DNA of 64,000 nucleotides from DATKMK01 sp035541895 (GCA_035541895.1 DATKMK010000015.1:17994-81993); one strand, 5' to 3'; counted from the stretch's first letter, positions 26,987-35,248 are shown. Translations and numbers: made by a program. The notes: generated from the sequence alone by a model not told the origin.

Positions 26987-27421
26987 TCACCTCTTCGAGA
27001 GTCCAATCACCAGAGCAATGTAGGTCAGGCTCTCTTTGCCGTAACTCTTGACGACTTCTGGAAACGGATTGCTGCTGGCTGCTCCCAGTGCTCCCGTGAT
27101 CGTGTCGCTTTTGATGCTCGCCCACGCGCAACCAGCCACGGCAGCCAGGAAAATCGATCCAAAGACGACCACAATGGCTTTGGTCGCGCGGGAAACCGGA
27201 GTTGCCGCGGTGACTTGCGGAATCGCAAATAGCGCGAGCAACGGAACCACCAGCGCGCCGACCGTATCCCGAAGCCCGAGGACGAAGGTTTGCGACACGG
27301 CACCTGCAACCACTATCCACGTGGCCGGATCCGCGGTGCAAATCGTTGCAAGCGCCGCCGCGGCGATTGCCAGAAGCGGAATCGAGTACAGAAACAACAC
27401 CACGAACAGGATCAGGATCAT
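26987..27421 (-). CDS. Small inner-membrane protein, possibly holin-like
   Basis: The 144-residue product starts MILILFVVLFLYSIPLLAIA and has three hydrophobic segments (about residues 1-27, 36-68, 82-105). A soluble tail (SNPFPEVVKSYGKESLTY) and a final hydrophobic stretch follow. ATG 27421 is preceded by GGAGGT at the ideal distance; the longer open frame to 27577 has no such site. It is downstream of an outer-membrane barrel gene, in the same cluster as a GH19 lysozyme that shows no signal peptide. A holin-like role is a reasonable guess, but there is no sequence evidence for it. Confidence 0.7.
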   Translation of the reverse strand: MILILFVVLFLYSIPLLAIAAAALATICTADPATWIVVAGAVSQTFVLGLRDTVGALVVPLLALFAIPQVTAATPVSRATKAIVVVFGSIFLAAVAGCAWASIKSDTITGALGAASSNPFPEVVKSYGKESLTYIALVIGLSKR

Positions 27422-27509
27422 TTCTTGACCTCCAGACTTCGTCTCCAAAGTGAACAGACGCCGCGCCACGAATTCGCGCAAGACTGCGAAGGCGCGATGC
27501 CGCCGGACC

Positions 27510-28739
27510 TCAGAAGTGGAATTTGAATCCGACATCGTAAATCTGGTCGTCCTTGGCGTCGAACGGCAATCGGCCAACCGAATAGCTCACGAACACCCCG
27601 ACCGTCGTATCGAGGGTGGCGACGAAGTAACCGAAGTTGTCGAGATTCGCGTTCTTCACGGCCTGACTCGCTCCAACCTCCCAATAGTAGCGCTCGTTGG
27701 CCGTCAGGTAGGTCTGCCCGAGCGCCTTCACCGGCTCCCACTTTCCCAAATCGATGAAGCGCGTTCGGAAAGACACTTCACCGCGGACGCGCGGATAGCT
27801 CGACTTCCCTGCAACCGCGGTACGCGGATCCTCGCCATCGGGATCCACCAGCGCGCCGCCAACCAACACGGCCGGATAGCTCTTGCCACTCGGGGAGAAA
27901 TGGTCGTCGGTCCCAATGAGGTAGCGCAGCGTTGCGAACGGCAAGTCGAACACATTCCAACGTGCCCATGCCGATCGATCATCCCAGGCCTTGAACACCA
28001 TCCCCACGCGGCCGCCGTACACATACTGCTTGTCCGAGAACGATTGATTGCTCTCCAGCCCAGCCTCTCCCGCGAGATCGAAGGCGAGCTGGTTACGGAG
28101 ATGATCCTGGATCAGCGCCCGTAGCTCGGCCATTTCCTTGCTGGCATTGATCACCTCGACCGTCGCCCCGTGGTACTTGGTCACGATCGCGGTGGACAGC
28201 TCGTTGTACTTTTCCACACCAGCGGAATCGAGCGCCGATGCGCCGCCGGTTGATTGAAAGAATGAGACATTCAGTTTGGTGTCGAGAAAATCCTCGGGGT
28301 TCGTGGAGCGATCGAAGGCCACGTTGCCGTTGGCATGGAAGGTCAAGTCGAGGCCGCGATGAGTCGTAGGATCCGTGGTGCCGAACGTGTAGTTCGTCAC
28401 CTCCCGAGAGAACGCGTAGCTGAAGCCCAGATTCGATGGTCCGCCATCCTCATGAAACGTCTTCAGCCGGAAATTGATGTCGCCAAGAAAGTTCAATCCC
28501 GACGTGCGTTCGAGGTACGAGCCGATGATCCGATTCAACCGATCAGTGTCCGTCAGTTCATCTTTGAAGGCAGCGGAGAGGAAGTCGGTGAGCCCCTTGC
28601 TGGCGGGCTTTGACAGACCGATGAGCTCGCCAGCATTCGCGCCCAGCGGTTGCAGCGCCCGCTCGTTTAGTTGCGCCGAGGCTACTCGTGCTGCAGCGCA
28701 ACACGCCACGGCGATATATGCACAAGTGCGCTGGTTCAT
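27510..28739 (-). CDS. Outer-membrane beta-barrel protein
   Basis: The 409-residue protein has a short signal peptide (AYIAVACCAAARVASAQ) and an amphipathic beta-strand pattern throughout. Examples are LNFLGDINFRLKTF, GLDLTFHANGNVAFDRS and VGVFVSYSVGRL. It ends YDVGFKFHF, with the terminal phenylalanine recognised by BAM. It should sit in the outer membrane. No plug or TonB box was found. It lies 17 bases downstream of the 115-residue gene and 88 bases upstream of the small membrane protein gene. Ligand and function are unknown. Confidence 0.78.
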   Translation of the reverse strand: MNQRTCAYIAVACCAAARVASAQLNERALQPLGANAGELIGLSKPASKGLTDFLSAAFKDELTDTDRLNRIIGSYLERTSGLNFLGDINFRLKTFHEDGGPSNLGFSYAFSREVTNYTFGTTDPTTHRGLDLTFHANGNVAFDRSTNPEDFLDTKLNVSFFQSTGGASALDSAGVEKYNELSTAIVTKYHGATVEVINASKEMAELRALIQDHLRNQLAFDLAGEAGLESNQSFSDKQYVYGGRVGMVFKAWDDRSAWARWNVFDLPFATLRYLIGTDDHFSPSGKSYPAVLVGGALVDPDGEDPRTAVAGKSSYPRVRGEVSFRTRFIDLGKWEPVKALGQTYLTANERYYWEVGASQAVKNANLDNFGYFVATLDTTVGVFVSYSVGRLPFDAKDDQIYDVGFKFHF

Positions 28740-28756
28740 GGGTGAACCCTTCGAGC

Positions 28757-29104
28757 CTACTCGCCGCGAAAATGGTAGTTCGCGTCGACCACCTCGCCCA
28801 AATCTTCCACGGTCTTCGTGTCGTCCAGGAGCGTGGCGACCATGGCATCGGTAGCCACTCGCTGGTTCGAGGTCGGCTCGTACTGGGCGCCGGCGAATCC
28901 GCGAAAGCGGTTGTCAAGTTCCGCCGCGAGCGCTTCGGCCTTGAGCCGCAACATGTCGGCGGAGTCGCCCGCAACCCGGTGAAACGCGAGTTGCTTCATC
29001 GTGAGCGCGGCGGCGTCATCAAAATTGACTTGCAGCTCTTCCATGAGAAACAAGGTCAACCAAATCTGCTGATGCGCTTTGTTCTCGCTCGACCACTTCG
29101 CCAT
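28757..29104 (-). CDS. Hypothetical 115-residue protein
   Basis: The product begins MAKWSSENKAHQQIWLTLF and is mostly helical and soluble, without signal peptide, cysteines or recognised domain. It contains QLAFHRVAGDSADMLRLKAE and ends VVDANYHFRGE. AAGGAGG lies 9 bases before ATG 29104, which decides the start over an upstream in-frame ATG at 29161. It falls between the endolysin and the outer-membrane protein. By position it might be a regulator or inhibitor of the cluster, which is only a guess. Confidence 0.7.
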   Translation of the reverse strand: MAKWSSENKAHQQIWLTLFLMEELQVNFDDAAALTMKQLAFHRVAGDSADMLRLKAEALAAELDNRFRGFAGAQYEPTSNQRVATDAMVATLLDDTKTVEDLGEVVDANYHFRGE

Positions 29105-29157
29105 GGTTTTCCTCCTTGCTGGGCTTCGCTCGCCGCGTCGCTGCGCAACCGAGTCCC

Positions 29158-29943
29158 TCACGCCGGCAACATGAAAAACTTCGCCCGGTCGAGGTAGCGC
29201 TGGCGATCCTCAAGGCCGTTCAGCCCGCCATTAATGCGCCGGGTCACCGCCTCAATGTCGTCGCCGTCGGCGAGGGCGTTGAGCCCGTGGATTTGCCAGA
29301 ACCAACACGCGACATCGACGGCGAGCTCCGCATCGGTCGCGAGCAACTTGGGATTGTCGCCATCGACGAAATTTCTGCCCTTGGCTTGGCCGTACCTCGT
29401 GTAGTTGGCGCGACCCGTGAGCTGGATCAGCCCTCGCCCCTTGAAGCGTGGCCCGTCTCCGGGCTGGGTATTGCCCAGGTCGGTTCGCCCTTCATACGCG
29501 TCGCCGCTCGCGAGTTCTTCGGTGAATACGAGCGCCCCGCTCTCGTGTCCAATTTGCGAAAGGAAATGCGCTTGGCGCAACGGTGTATTGATGTCGCGCG
29601 CCGACATGCCGCTGCTTAGTGGCGGGAAATAGCGGCCGACGCTCGCGGCGCGCGCCGCCGGCATGATCCCACGCAGTTTGAGTTCCGACAGCTCGGCCGG
29701 AAGGCCGGCACGCAGCGCCTGCAACGTGGCGCCGCCGGGGTCAACTCGTCGATCGGGGGAGGCCGTCCCGACAACCTGTCGCTGGAACGCTTCGATTGCG
29801 TCGCCGGTCTGCTGGCCGAAGGCACCATCCACGTCCACCGGCAAGCCTTGTCCAGCGCCCTGGAGGTTCAGCAGGACCTGAACCACGATGACATCGTCCT
29901 TCTTGTTGGGGCATTGCGGCCCCACCGCGGCTGAGAGACACAT
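29158..29943 (-). CDS. Peptidoglycan-binding GH19-type endolysin (muramidase or chitinase fold)
   Basis: The 261-residue protein has an N-terminal peptidoglycan-binding repeat (VVQVLLNLQGAG, VDGAFGQQTGDAIEAFQRQV; about residues 18-65). The catalytic GH19-like domain carries FLSQIGHESGALVF with the general acid glutamate after histidine, and GRGLIQLTGRANYTRYG, a family hallmark. It ends RRINGGLNGLEDRQRYLDRA. It should cleave cell-wall glycans. There is no evident signal peptide, as in phage endolysins that need a holin. AAGGAGG lies 8 bases upstream of ATG 29943. It is first in a six-gene leftward cluster. Confidence 0.88.
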   Translation of the reverse strand: MCLSAAVGPQCPNKKDDVIVVQVLLNLQGAGQGLPVDVDGAFGQQTGDAIEAFQRQVVGTASPDRRVDPGGATLQALRAGLPAELSELKLRGIMPAARAASVGRYFPPLSSGMSARDINTPLRQAHFLSQIGHESGALVFTEELASGDAYEGRTDLGNTQPGDGPRFKGRGLIQLTGRANYTRYGQAKGRNFVDGDNPKLLATDAELAVDVACWFWQIHGLNALADGDDIEAVTRRINGGLNGLEDRQRYLDRAKFFMLPA

Positions 29944-30073
29944 GCCTCGCTTCCTCCTTTCGCATCGATTGCAACCTCCGACTCAATTGTGCCCACATTG
30001 TCTCGAGCATGACCGATGCCACGGGCTCGCATCGCACGCTATCCACATGAGAACCACGCCCTATGAGCATTCT

Positions 30074-30120
30074 GTCCACTAGCTTAGACATATTAAGCGG
30101 AGCGCTCCTGATTTGTGGAC
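30074..30120. promoter_or_regulatory. Cluster of nested dyads upstream of the endolysin cluster
   Basis: The 324 bases between the endolysin start (29943) and the TetR gene end (30268) hold no gene that I can support. The notable part is a tandem set of dyads. GCTTA and TAAGC are separated by 7 bases (30082-30098). The palindrome GGAGCGCTCC (30099-30108) follows directly. The whole is bracketed by GTCCAC (30074) and GTGGAC (30115). The A/T-rich core is unlike the surrounding high-GC sequence. It is a candidate promoter or operator for the leftward cluster, about 130-175 bases upstream of the first ATG. Confidence 0.4.
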
Positions 30121-30267
30121 GCAGACTCATACCATCGCCCACACGCCATCACATGCGACCGTTCATTCCGTCAAGATCCTAAGACCCATTTTGTCGAGCT
30201 GGTGCGAGGGTCACTTCGCACTAACATCCGGCGCATCACTGGAAAGCAGGCTCGATGTGAGCCCAAG

Positions 30268-30879
30268 TCAGCGGCGAGCGATGTGACTGCTCACGAGGTC
30301 GTGAAGCAACGTCACGGTGGCCGCAGGATTCAGTCCCAGATCGCGCGCTTCGCCGTTGGCGATCGCGTCGCAGGTGCGCTCAAGGGTGAACAACAACACC
30401 GCGTCTTCTTCGGCCGAGCGCGGCGGGCCGTGGGTGACGGCACGTCGCCGGCTCAACATCCGAAGCTGCCGCCGCCGTTGTTCACGGTAGAAGCGCCGCA
30501 CCACGGGGTCGGTGGCAACCAGACTGAGCAGACTGCTGCGCAGCCCGCGCCAGCGTCGATGCAAGCTGAGTACGAGGTCGACGATCCGCGCGGCCACTGC
30601 TGTCGCGCTGCCGCCCGCTTGGATCTCGTCTTCGACGGCGCGCCATTCGGCGGACACCCACTCTTCGTACGCAGCCAGGAGAATCGCCCGCTTGTCTGCG
30701 AAGTGTTTGTAGAAGGTCCCCGGAGCATATCCCGCCGCGCGCGCGATCTTGTTGGAGTCGGTGCGATGATAGCCGTGGCGATTGAGCACGTCCGCAGCAG
30801 CGGCAACCAAACGCGCGCGTGTGCCCGCAGGCGTTCCACGCGCTGGACGCGCCCCCTTCACCCGCACCGGCCTTCGCAT
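30268..30879 (-). CDS. TetR-family transcriptional regulator
   Basis: The 203-residue protein has an N-terminal helix-turn-helix of TetR type. RARLVAAAADVLNRHGYHRT is the first helix pair, and NKIARAAGYAPGTFYKHFA is the recognition helix. ADKRAILLAAYEEW begins the ligand domain. It represses genes until a small molecule binds. It diverges from the alpha/beta hydrolase at 30954 with 74 bases between, where a TGATA-type dyad lies. The likely target is therefore its own promoter plus the hydrolase gene. Confidence 0.88.
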   Translation of the reverse strand: MRRPVRVKGARPARGTPAGTRARLVAAAADVLNRHGYHRTDSNKIARAAGYAPGTFYKHFADKRAILLAAYEEWVSAEWRAVEDEIQAGGSATAVAARIVDLVLSLHRRWRGLRSSLLSLVATDPVVRRFYREQRRRQLRMLSRRRAVTHGPPRSAEEDAVLLFTLERTCDAIANGEARDLGLNPAATVTLLHDLVSSHIARR

Positions 30880-30919
30880 GCACCGGCTCGTATCATGGTT
30901 GACCGATCGTTGCCACTAA

Positions 30920-30933
30920 TGATAGATATATCA
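30920..30933. promoter_or_regulatory. TetR operator candidate between divergent genes
   Basis: TGATA and TATCA are inverted arms around a four-base GATA spacer. The dyad sits 21 bases before the hydrolase AAGGAGG ribosome site and about 40 bases from the regulator ATG, between the two starts. A dyad in a divergent TetR-target intergenic region is the usual arrangement for autorepression. Binding is not shown. Confidence 0.5.
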
Positions 30934-30953
30934 CTACCTCAAGGAGGGTACAC

Positions 30954-31868
30954 ATGTCGATCAGCATTTCTTCGGCTGACACCCCCGCTCTGGCTGCCGC
31001 CACCAACTCCGCGCACCCGCTTCGCCGCTGGGCGGTCGGCGCCGGCGCGCCCTGGCGCGAAGTCACCGTCGACGGCATCCGCCTGGCGTACAACGACGAC
31101 GGTGAGGGAGCCGCACTGGTGTGCTTACACGCCATCGGACACGGCGCGGGCGACTTCGCCGGCCTGCACCAGCGATTGGGTTCGCGCTATCGCATCGTCG
31201 CGCTGGATTGGCCGGGACACGGGCGATCCGGCGATGACCGCATGGCCGTCAGCGCGGGGCGCTACGCTGAGTTGTTGACTGGATTCCTCGATGCACTCGG
31301 CATCGATCAAAGCGTGTTGCTCGGCAACTCGATTGGCGGCGCCGCCACGATTCGATTTGCGGCGGCGCACCCAACGCGCGTGCGCGCGCTCGTGCTCGCC
31401 AATCCCGGCGGTCTCGACCGCGGCGGAGCCGGCCTCACAACCCGCGTGATCACCGGCATGATGGCCCGCTTCTTCGCCGCCGGCACGCGCGGCGCGCGCT
31501 GGTATCCGCGCGCCTTCGCCGCCTACTACCGCATGGTGCTGAGCGGGCCGGCGGCCGCCGATCAGCGCGAGCGCATCAGTGCCGCCGGGGTCGAAAGCGC
31601 GGCGATACTGGCGCAAGCCTGGCGCAGCTTCGGTCAGCCGGACGCGGACATTCGCGCACTCGGTGCGCGTGTCACCTGTCCCGTGCTGTTCGCGTGGGCC
31701 AGGGGCGACCGGATCAACCAGCTTGGCCGCGCTCGTGCCGCGATCAAGCAATTTCCGAACGCGCGCCTCGAAGCCTTTTCCGGTGGTCATGCCGCGTTTC
31801 TCGAAGCGCCGGACGAGTTCGCGCAGTCGCTGGAACGATTTCTCGCCGGCCTCGATCGCGAACATTGA
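30954..31868 (+). CDS. Alpha/beta hydrolase
   Basis: The 304-residue protein has the alpha/beta hydrolase core: ALVCLHAIGHGAGDF as the oxyanion strand, ALDWPGHGRS, and GNSIGG as the nucleophile elbow with catalytic serine. CPVLFAWARGD provides the acid strand, and FSGGHAAFLEAP carries the catalytic histidine. The class includes esterases, haloperoxidase-like enzymes and C-C hydrolases, so the reaction is unclear. AAGGAGG is placed ideally before ATG 30954. It diverges from the TetR regulator, which probably controls it in response to substrate or a related inducer. Confidence 0.87.
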   Translation: MSISISSADTPALAAATNSAHPLRRWAVGAGAPWREVTVDGIRLAYNDDGEGAALVCLHAIGHGAGDFAGLHQRLGSRYRIVALDWPGHGRSGDDRMAVSAGRYAELLTGFLDALGIDQSVLLGNSIGGAATIRFAAAHPTRVRALVLANPGGLDRGGAGLTTRVITGMMARFFAAGTRGARWYPRAFAAYYRMVLSGPAAADQRERISAAGVESAAILAQAWRSFGQPDADIRALGARVTCPVLFAWARGDRINQLGRARAAIKQFPNARLEAFSGGHAAFLEAPDEFAQSLERFLAGLDREH

Positions 31869-31914
31869 GGCCTCCGGTTGCCGCCCATCCCCTCGCCAAC
31901 TACGGTGAGGGACG

Positions 31915-33027
31915 ATGGATCGTGACACCACCGCAGCCTACGAGGCCCATGCTCACGCTTGGGTCGCCGCCCGTCGCCCGCGTGCGGTCGAAGACGGGCG
32001 GCTCACCGCCTTTGCTCGCCGCGTTCGTCGCGGCGGACGCATCGCAGATCTCGGATGTGGCCCGGGATGGTACGCGGATCATTTGCGTGCGCTCGGCTAC
32101 CGCGTGGTTGCCCTCGACGTCGCGCACGCGATGCTCGTCGAAGCCGGGCGGCGCTTCCCGCACTTGCTCCGGGTGCGCGCCGATCTCGCCACACTTCCGT
32201 TCGCCGATTGCTCACTCGACGGTGCCTGGGCTGCCAACTGTTACCAGCATCTCCCGCGACATGAGCTTCCGCTTGCGCTCGCGAACCTGCACGCGGCGTT
32301 GCGGCTGGGCGCAAGCGTTGAACTCACGCTCGGCAACTTGGCGCACGCCGACGTGTGCACGCCGGCCGAAAGTGAGCACGGCGAAACCGACCGCCGGTTC
32401 GAGGACGACTCACTCCGGGGCCGCCTGTTCTCATTGCACTCGAGCGCTCGCGCACGCCGCCTGTTCGAAGGCGCAGGATTCACCGCCATCAGCGTAGCGC
32501 CGTTGGCCAACCCCTTCTGGCTCCGCATCCGCGCACGTCGCGCGCACACCCTGCCCGACCTGGTCGGGCCGAACTTGCGACTGTTGATTTGCGGATTGAA
32601 CCCGTCCCCGTACAGCGCCGACCGCGGGATTCCCTTCGCTCGGCCCGGCAACCGTTTCTGGCCCGCGGCTCGTCGCGCCGGATTGATCACACGCGAACGC
32701 GACCCGCGCGCGGCGCTCTATTGCGGTGTAGGGTTCACCGATCTGGTCAAGCGAGCGACCGCAAGCGCTACCGAGTTGCGCCCACGCGAGTACCGCGAGG
32801 GCGTCGCGCGCATCGAGGAACTCGCGTGGCTCTATCAACCGAAGGCAATTTGCTTCGTCGGCCTCGACGGCTGGCGAACGGCGGTCGATCGCCGCGCCCA
32901 GCCTGGCTGGATCGACAGCGACTTCGCCGGCTGCCCCGCGTATCTGATGCCGTCGACTTCGGGTCGGAATGCCCGGGTCCCGCTCGCCGAACTCGCGCGG
33001 CACCTGCGCCGCGCCGCTTCGGTGTGA
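31915..33027 (+). CDS. Methyltransferase fused to Mug/TDG-type DNA glycosylase
   Basis: The 370-residue protein has two domains. Residues 1-210 are a class I SAM-dependent methyltransferase with IADLGCGPGWYADHL (motif I), VALDVAHAML and LPFADCSLDGAWA. Residues about 215-370 match mismatch-specific uracil-DNA glycosylases: LICGLNPSPYSADRG followed by FARPGNRFWPAARRAG. In E. coli Mug the asparagine of GINPG is catalytic, and GLNPSP keeps it. The second motif is altered (MPSTSGRNA, where NPSGLNR is typical). GGTGAGGGA lies upstream of ATG 31915. The fusion could join nucleobase modification to repair; the methylated substrate is unknown. Convergent with the MutS homologue. Confidence 0.87.
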   Translation: MDRDTTAAYEAHAHAWVAARRPRAVEDGRLTAFARRVRRGGRIADLGCGPGWYADHLRALGYRVVALDVAHAMLVEAGRRFPHLLRVRADLATLPFADCSLDGAWAANCYQHLPRHELPLALANLHAALRLGASVELTLGNLAHADVCTPAESEHGETDRRFEDDSLRGRLFSLHSSARARRLFEGAGFTAISVAPLANPFWLRIRARRAHTLPDLVGPNLRLLICGLNPSPYSADRGIPFARPGNRFWPAARRAGLITRERDPRAALYCGVGFTDLVKRATASATELRPREYREGVARIEELAWLYQPKAICFVGLDGWRTAVDRRAQPGWIDSDFAGCPAYLMPSTSGRNARVPLAELARHLRRAASV

Positions 33028-33028
33028 G

Positions 33029-34852
33029 TCACACGTCCAGGCCGATACTGCGCATCAGCGCCAACGCGTTGCTCTTCTGCACGACGCCCGGCCGCATACG
33101 ATAGTCGAACGCCATCCGCCCGTCTTCGATGTGGTCCTCGAAATGGACGTTGTGCACTTCCGCACCGTCGGCGAGCTGCGCCAATGCGAGGTCGTGTGTG
33201 GTGACCAGACCAATCGCACCGCGCGCGAGCAACCCGCGCAGCACCGACTCCGCGCCGATACGACGGTCGTGTGAATTGGTCCCATGGAGAATTTCGTCGA
33301 GGAGGAACAGCAAAGGCACGGCTGCGTCAGCCAGCCCAACGAGCTGGCGGAGCCGACTGATCTCTTCATAGAAGCGCGACGTACCGGCTTGCAGCGAGTC
33401 ATGGCTGCGGATCGAGGCGCCCACCGCCAACGGCGACAGTCGCAGACGCTGCGCGCGGACCGGCGCCCCCATGAGTGCGAGCACCGCGTTCGTGCCGACG
33501 GTGCGCAGCAGCGTGCTCTTCCCCGACATGTTGGAGCCGCTCACGATCAGGGCGCGGCCATCCGCTCCCAACCGAACATCGTTCCGCACGCAGCGCGCCG
33601 CCGGAATGAGCGGATGACCGAGCGCCAACGAGTCGAAGCACGGCGCCCCGTCATCGACAATATCCGGGAACACGTCCTCGGAATGTTCGTACGCGTAGCC
33701 GGCAAGCGCGCACAGCGCTTCGAACTCGCCGACGGCTGAGAGCCACCGCCCGATCGCCGCACCGCTGTGCACGCGCCAGGCTTCGATCGCCAACGCGCAC
33801 TGCGTGGTCCACAACAGCAGCGGCGTGAATGGCGCGAACAGTTCATTGCGACGCGCGTCGAGCAACTCGATCCAGCGGACCAGGCGGGCAACTCGCTGCG
33901 ACGGCGGCACACCATCGGCATCCAGCGCGGCACGCAATGCGACCAACGTTGGCGCGCGAAAGCGCTCAGCCTCGATGCGTGCCAACAAATGGGCGAGCAA
34001 GGCCAGCTCGCGCGCCGGCCGCTCGACCGCGCGGATCGTCCGCCGCACACGCGCTCGCAGCGCCAGCCCCATCAGGCCCTCGCACGCGAGCGTGGTGATG
34101 AACGCTCGCGACGTGAACCCGATGGTCAACCAGCCCACCAGCGCTGCCGCGGCAGCGCTCACGAGCGCGGCCGCCGCTACCCGCAGCCCCCGCACGTCGG
34201 CTGGCGGCGGCGGGGCACCCCACGCCTCTAGCGCGTCGGGGTCGATTCCTCCGCGGACATCGAGGCCGAGGGACGACAGCTCCTCGCGCAGATCGACACG
34301 CGGGCGCAACTCGTCGATGGCTTGCTGGCGCGCGCGGATCTCGTCCGGCGCCGCGGGCGCCTTCAGCCACGCCGCGAGCGTCTCTTCACCGGCCCGCGTG
34401 CGCGCGGTGCACAGCAACTCGTAAAGCGAGCCGCGCCCGAACAGGTCGAGGTCTTCGGCGTAAGGATGCGTCGGCTCTTGAAAGCGCTCACCACCGGTGC
34501 CGCTGCCGATCCATCGCCCAGTCAGACGGGAGAGGCCACGCGCATAGTACTCGGCAGCACGGCTGGTGCGTTCGCGCTTGCCGCGAACGCGGTGATGCGC
34601 AACGACGAAGACCAGGAAGAGGCCCAACAGCAGGAGCGCCCACCACGGCGAGCACACCGCCGTGTCGACCGCCAACCACGCCACCGCAGCGGCAGCGACG
34701 AAAACGATCAGTCGTGCGTATGAAAGGCGGCGCTCACGTCGCGCAAGCTGACCGACGAGGTTCTGCCGCGCGGCGACGCGTCGCTCATACTCTCCGTGCG
34801 CACCGATGGAATCGGCCTTCCCGGCTTCTGCCGATTGTAAGCGAGCGGACAC
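33029..34852 (-). CDS. Membrane-anchored MutS-like ATPase
   Basis: The 607-residue protein ends with a clear MutS-family ATPase: Walker A SGSNMSGKSTLLR near residue 440, SLQAGTSRFYEEISRL, and Walker B LLFLLDEILHGTNSHDR with GLVTTHDLALA. The N-terminal half lacks the mismatch-recognition domain. Instead it has hydrophobic segments near residues 46-85 (LIVFVAAAAVAWLAVD, WWALLLLGLFLVFVV) and 225-250. It resembles the transmembrane MutS-like proteins of unknown role rather than repair MutS or MutS2. GTG start at 34852. It sits convergent to the methyltransferase-glycosylase fusion by one base. Confidence 0.85.
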   Translation of the reverse strand: MSARLQSAEAGKADSIGAHGEYERRVAARQNLVGQLARRERRLSYARLIVFVAAAAVAWLAVDTAVCSPWWALLLLGLFLVFVVAHHRVRGKRERTSRAAEYYARGLSRLTGRWIGSGTGGERFQEPTHPYAEDLDLFGRGSLYELLCTARTRAGEETLAAWLKAPAAPDEIRARQQAIDELRPRVDLREELSSLGLDVRGGIDPDALEAWGAPPPPADVRGLRVAAAALVSAAAAALVGWLTIGFTSRAFITTLACEGLMGLALRARVRRTIRAVERPARELALLAHLLARIEAERFRAPTLVALRAALDADGVPPSQRVARLVRWIELLDARRNELFAPFTPLLLWTTQCALAIEAWRVHSGAAIGRWLSAVGEFEALCALAGYAYEHSEDVFPDIVDDGAPCFDSLALGHPLIPAARCVRNDVRLGADGRALIVSGSNMSGKSTLLRTVGTNAVLALMGAPVRAQRLRLSPLAVGASIRSHDSLQAGTSRFYEEISRLRQLVGLADAAVPLLFLLDEILHGTNSHDRRIGAESVLRGLLARGAIGLVTTHDLALAQLADGAEVHNVHFEDHIEDGRMAFDYRMRPGVVQKSNALALMRSIGLDV

Positions 34853-34888
34853 TGCAGAAGGTCCGCGATGACTGAGGTTACAACCTGC

Positions 34889-35185
34889 TTACTTCTTGCC
34901 GCCGAGCTCTTCGTACATGTGAATTTCCGGTCGGCCGTCGAGCAAGGTGCCGACGGCGCCGAAGAATTCCTGCATCGGTGCGCTGCCACCGTGCGCCGCA
35001 AACGCGGCCTGATCTTGGTACACTTCGTAAAAGACGAACTTGGTGGGATCGCTGGTCGATCGGTTGAGTACGTAGGTCAACGTCCCAGGCTCGTTCGCCT
35101 TGACGTGCGTAATCATTTTCTCGGCGGCTTGCTGAAATGCCGCTTCGTTGCCCGATTTGATCTTCAGTGTCGCAATCACCGTCAT
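34889..35185 (-). CDS. Antibiotic-biosynthesis-monooxygenase-like (ABM) protein
   Basis: The 98-residue protein begins MTVIATLKIKSGNEAAFQQA and contains EPGTLTYVLNRS, FVFYEVYQDQAAFAAH and EIHMYEELGG. This is the ferredoxin-like ABM fold of YgiN/quinol monooxygenases and related heme-free oxygenases. It probably forms a dimer. GGAGGG precedes the ATG. The next gene upstream on the strand is a methyltransferase. The substrate cannot be inferred. Confidence 0.85.
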   Translation of the reverse strand: MTVIATLKIKSGNEAAFQQAAEKMITHVKANEPGTLTYVLNRSTSDPTKFVFYEVYQDQAAFAAHGGSAPMQEFFGAVGTLLDGRPEIHMYEELGGKK

Positions 35186-35248
35186 TCGCTGAGCCCTCCT
35201 GGCCGTCTCATAGGTTCTTCATACTCGAAAGTCACGCGCTCGCCCTCG

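Noticed and set aside
30115..31278. 387-residue forward open frame across the TetR gene and hydrolase start
   Set aside because: It is antisense to a clear TetR regulator and out of frame with the hydrolase; no domain is visible.
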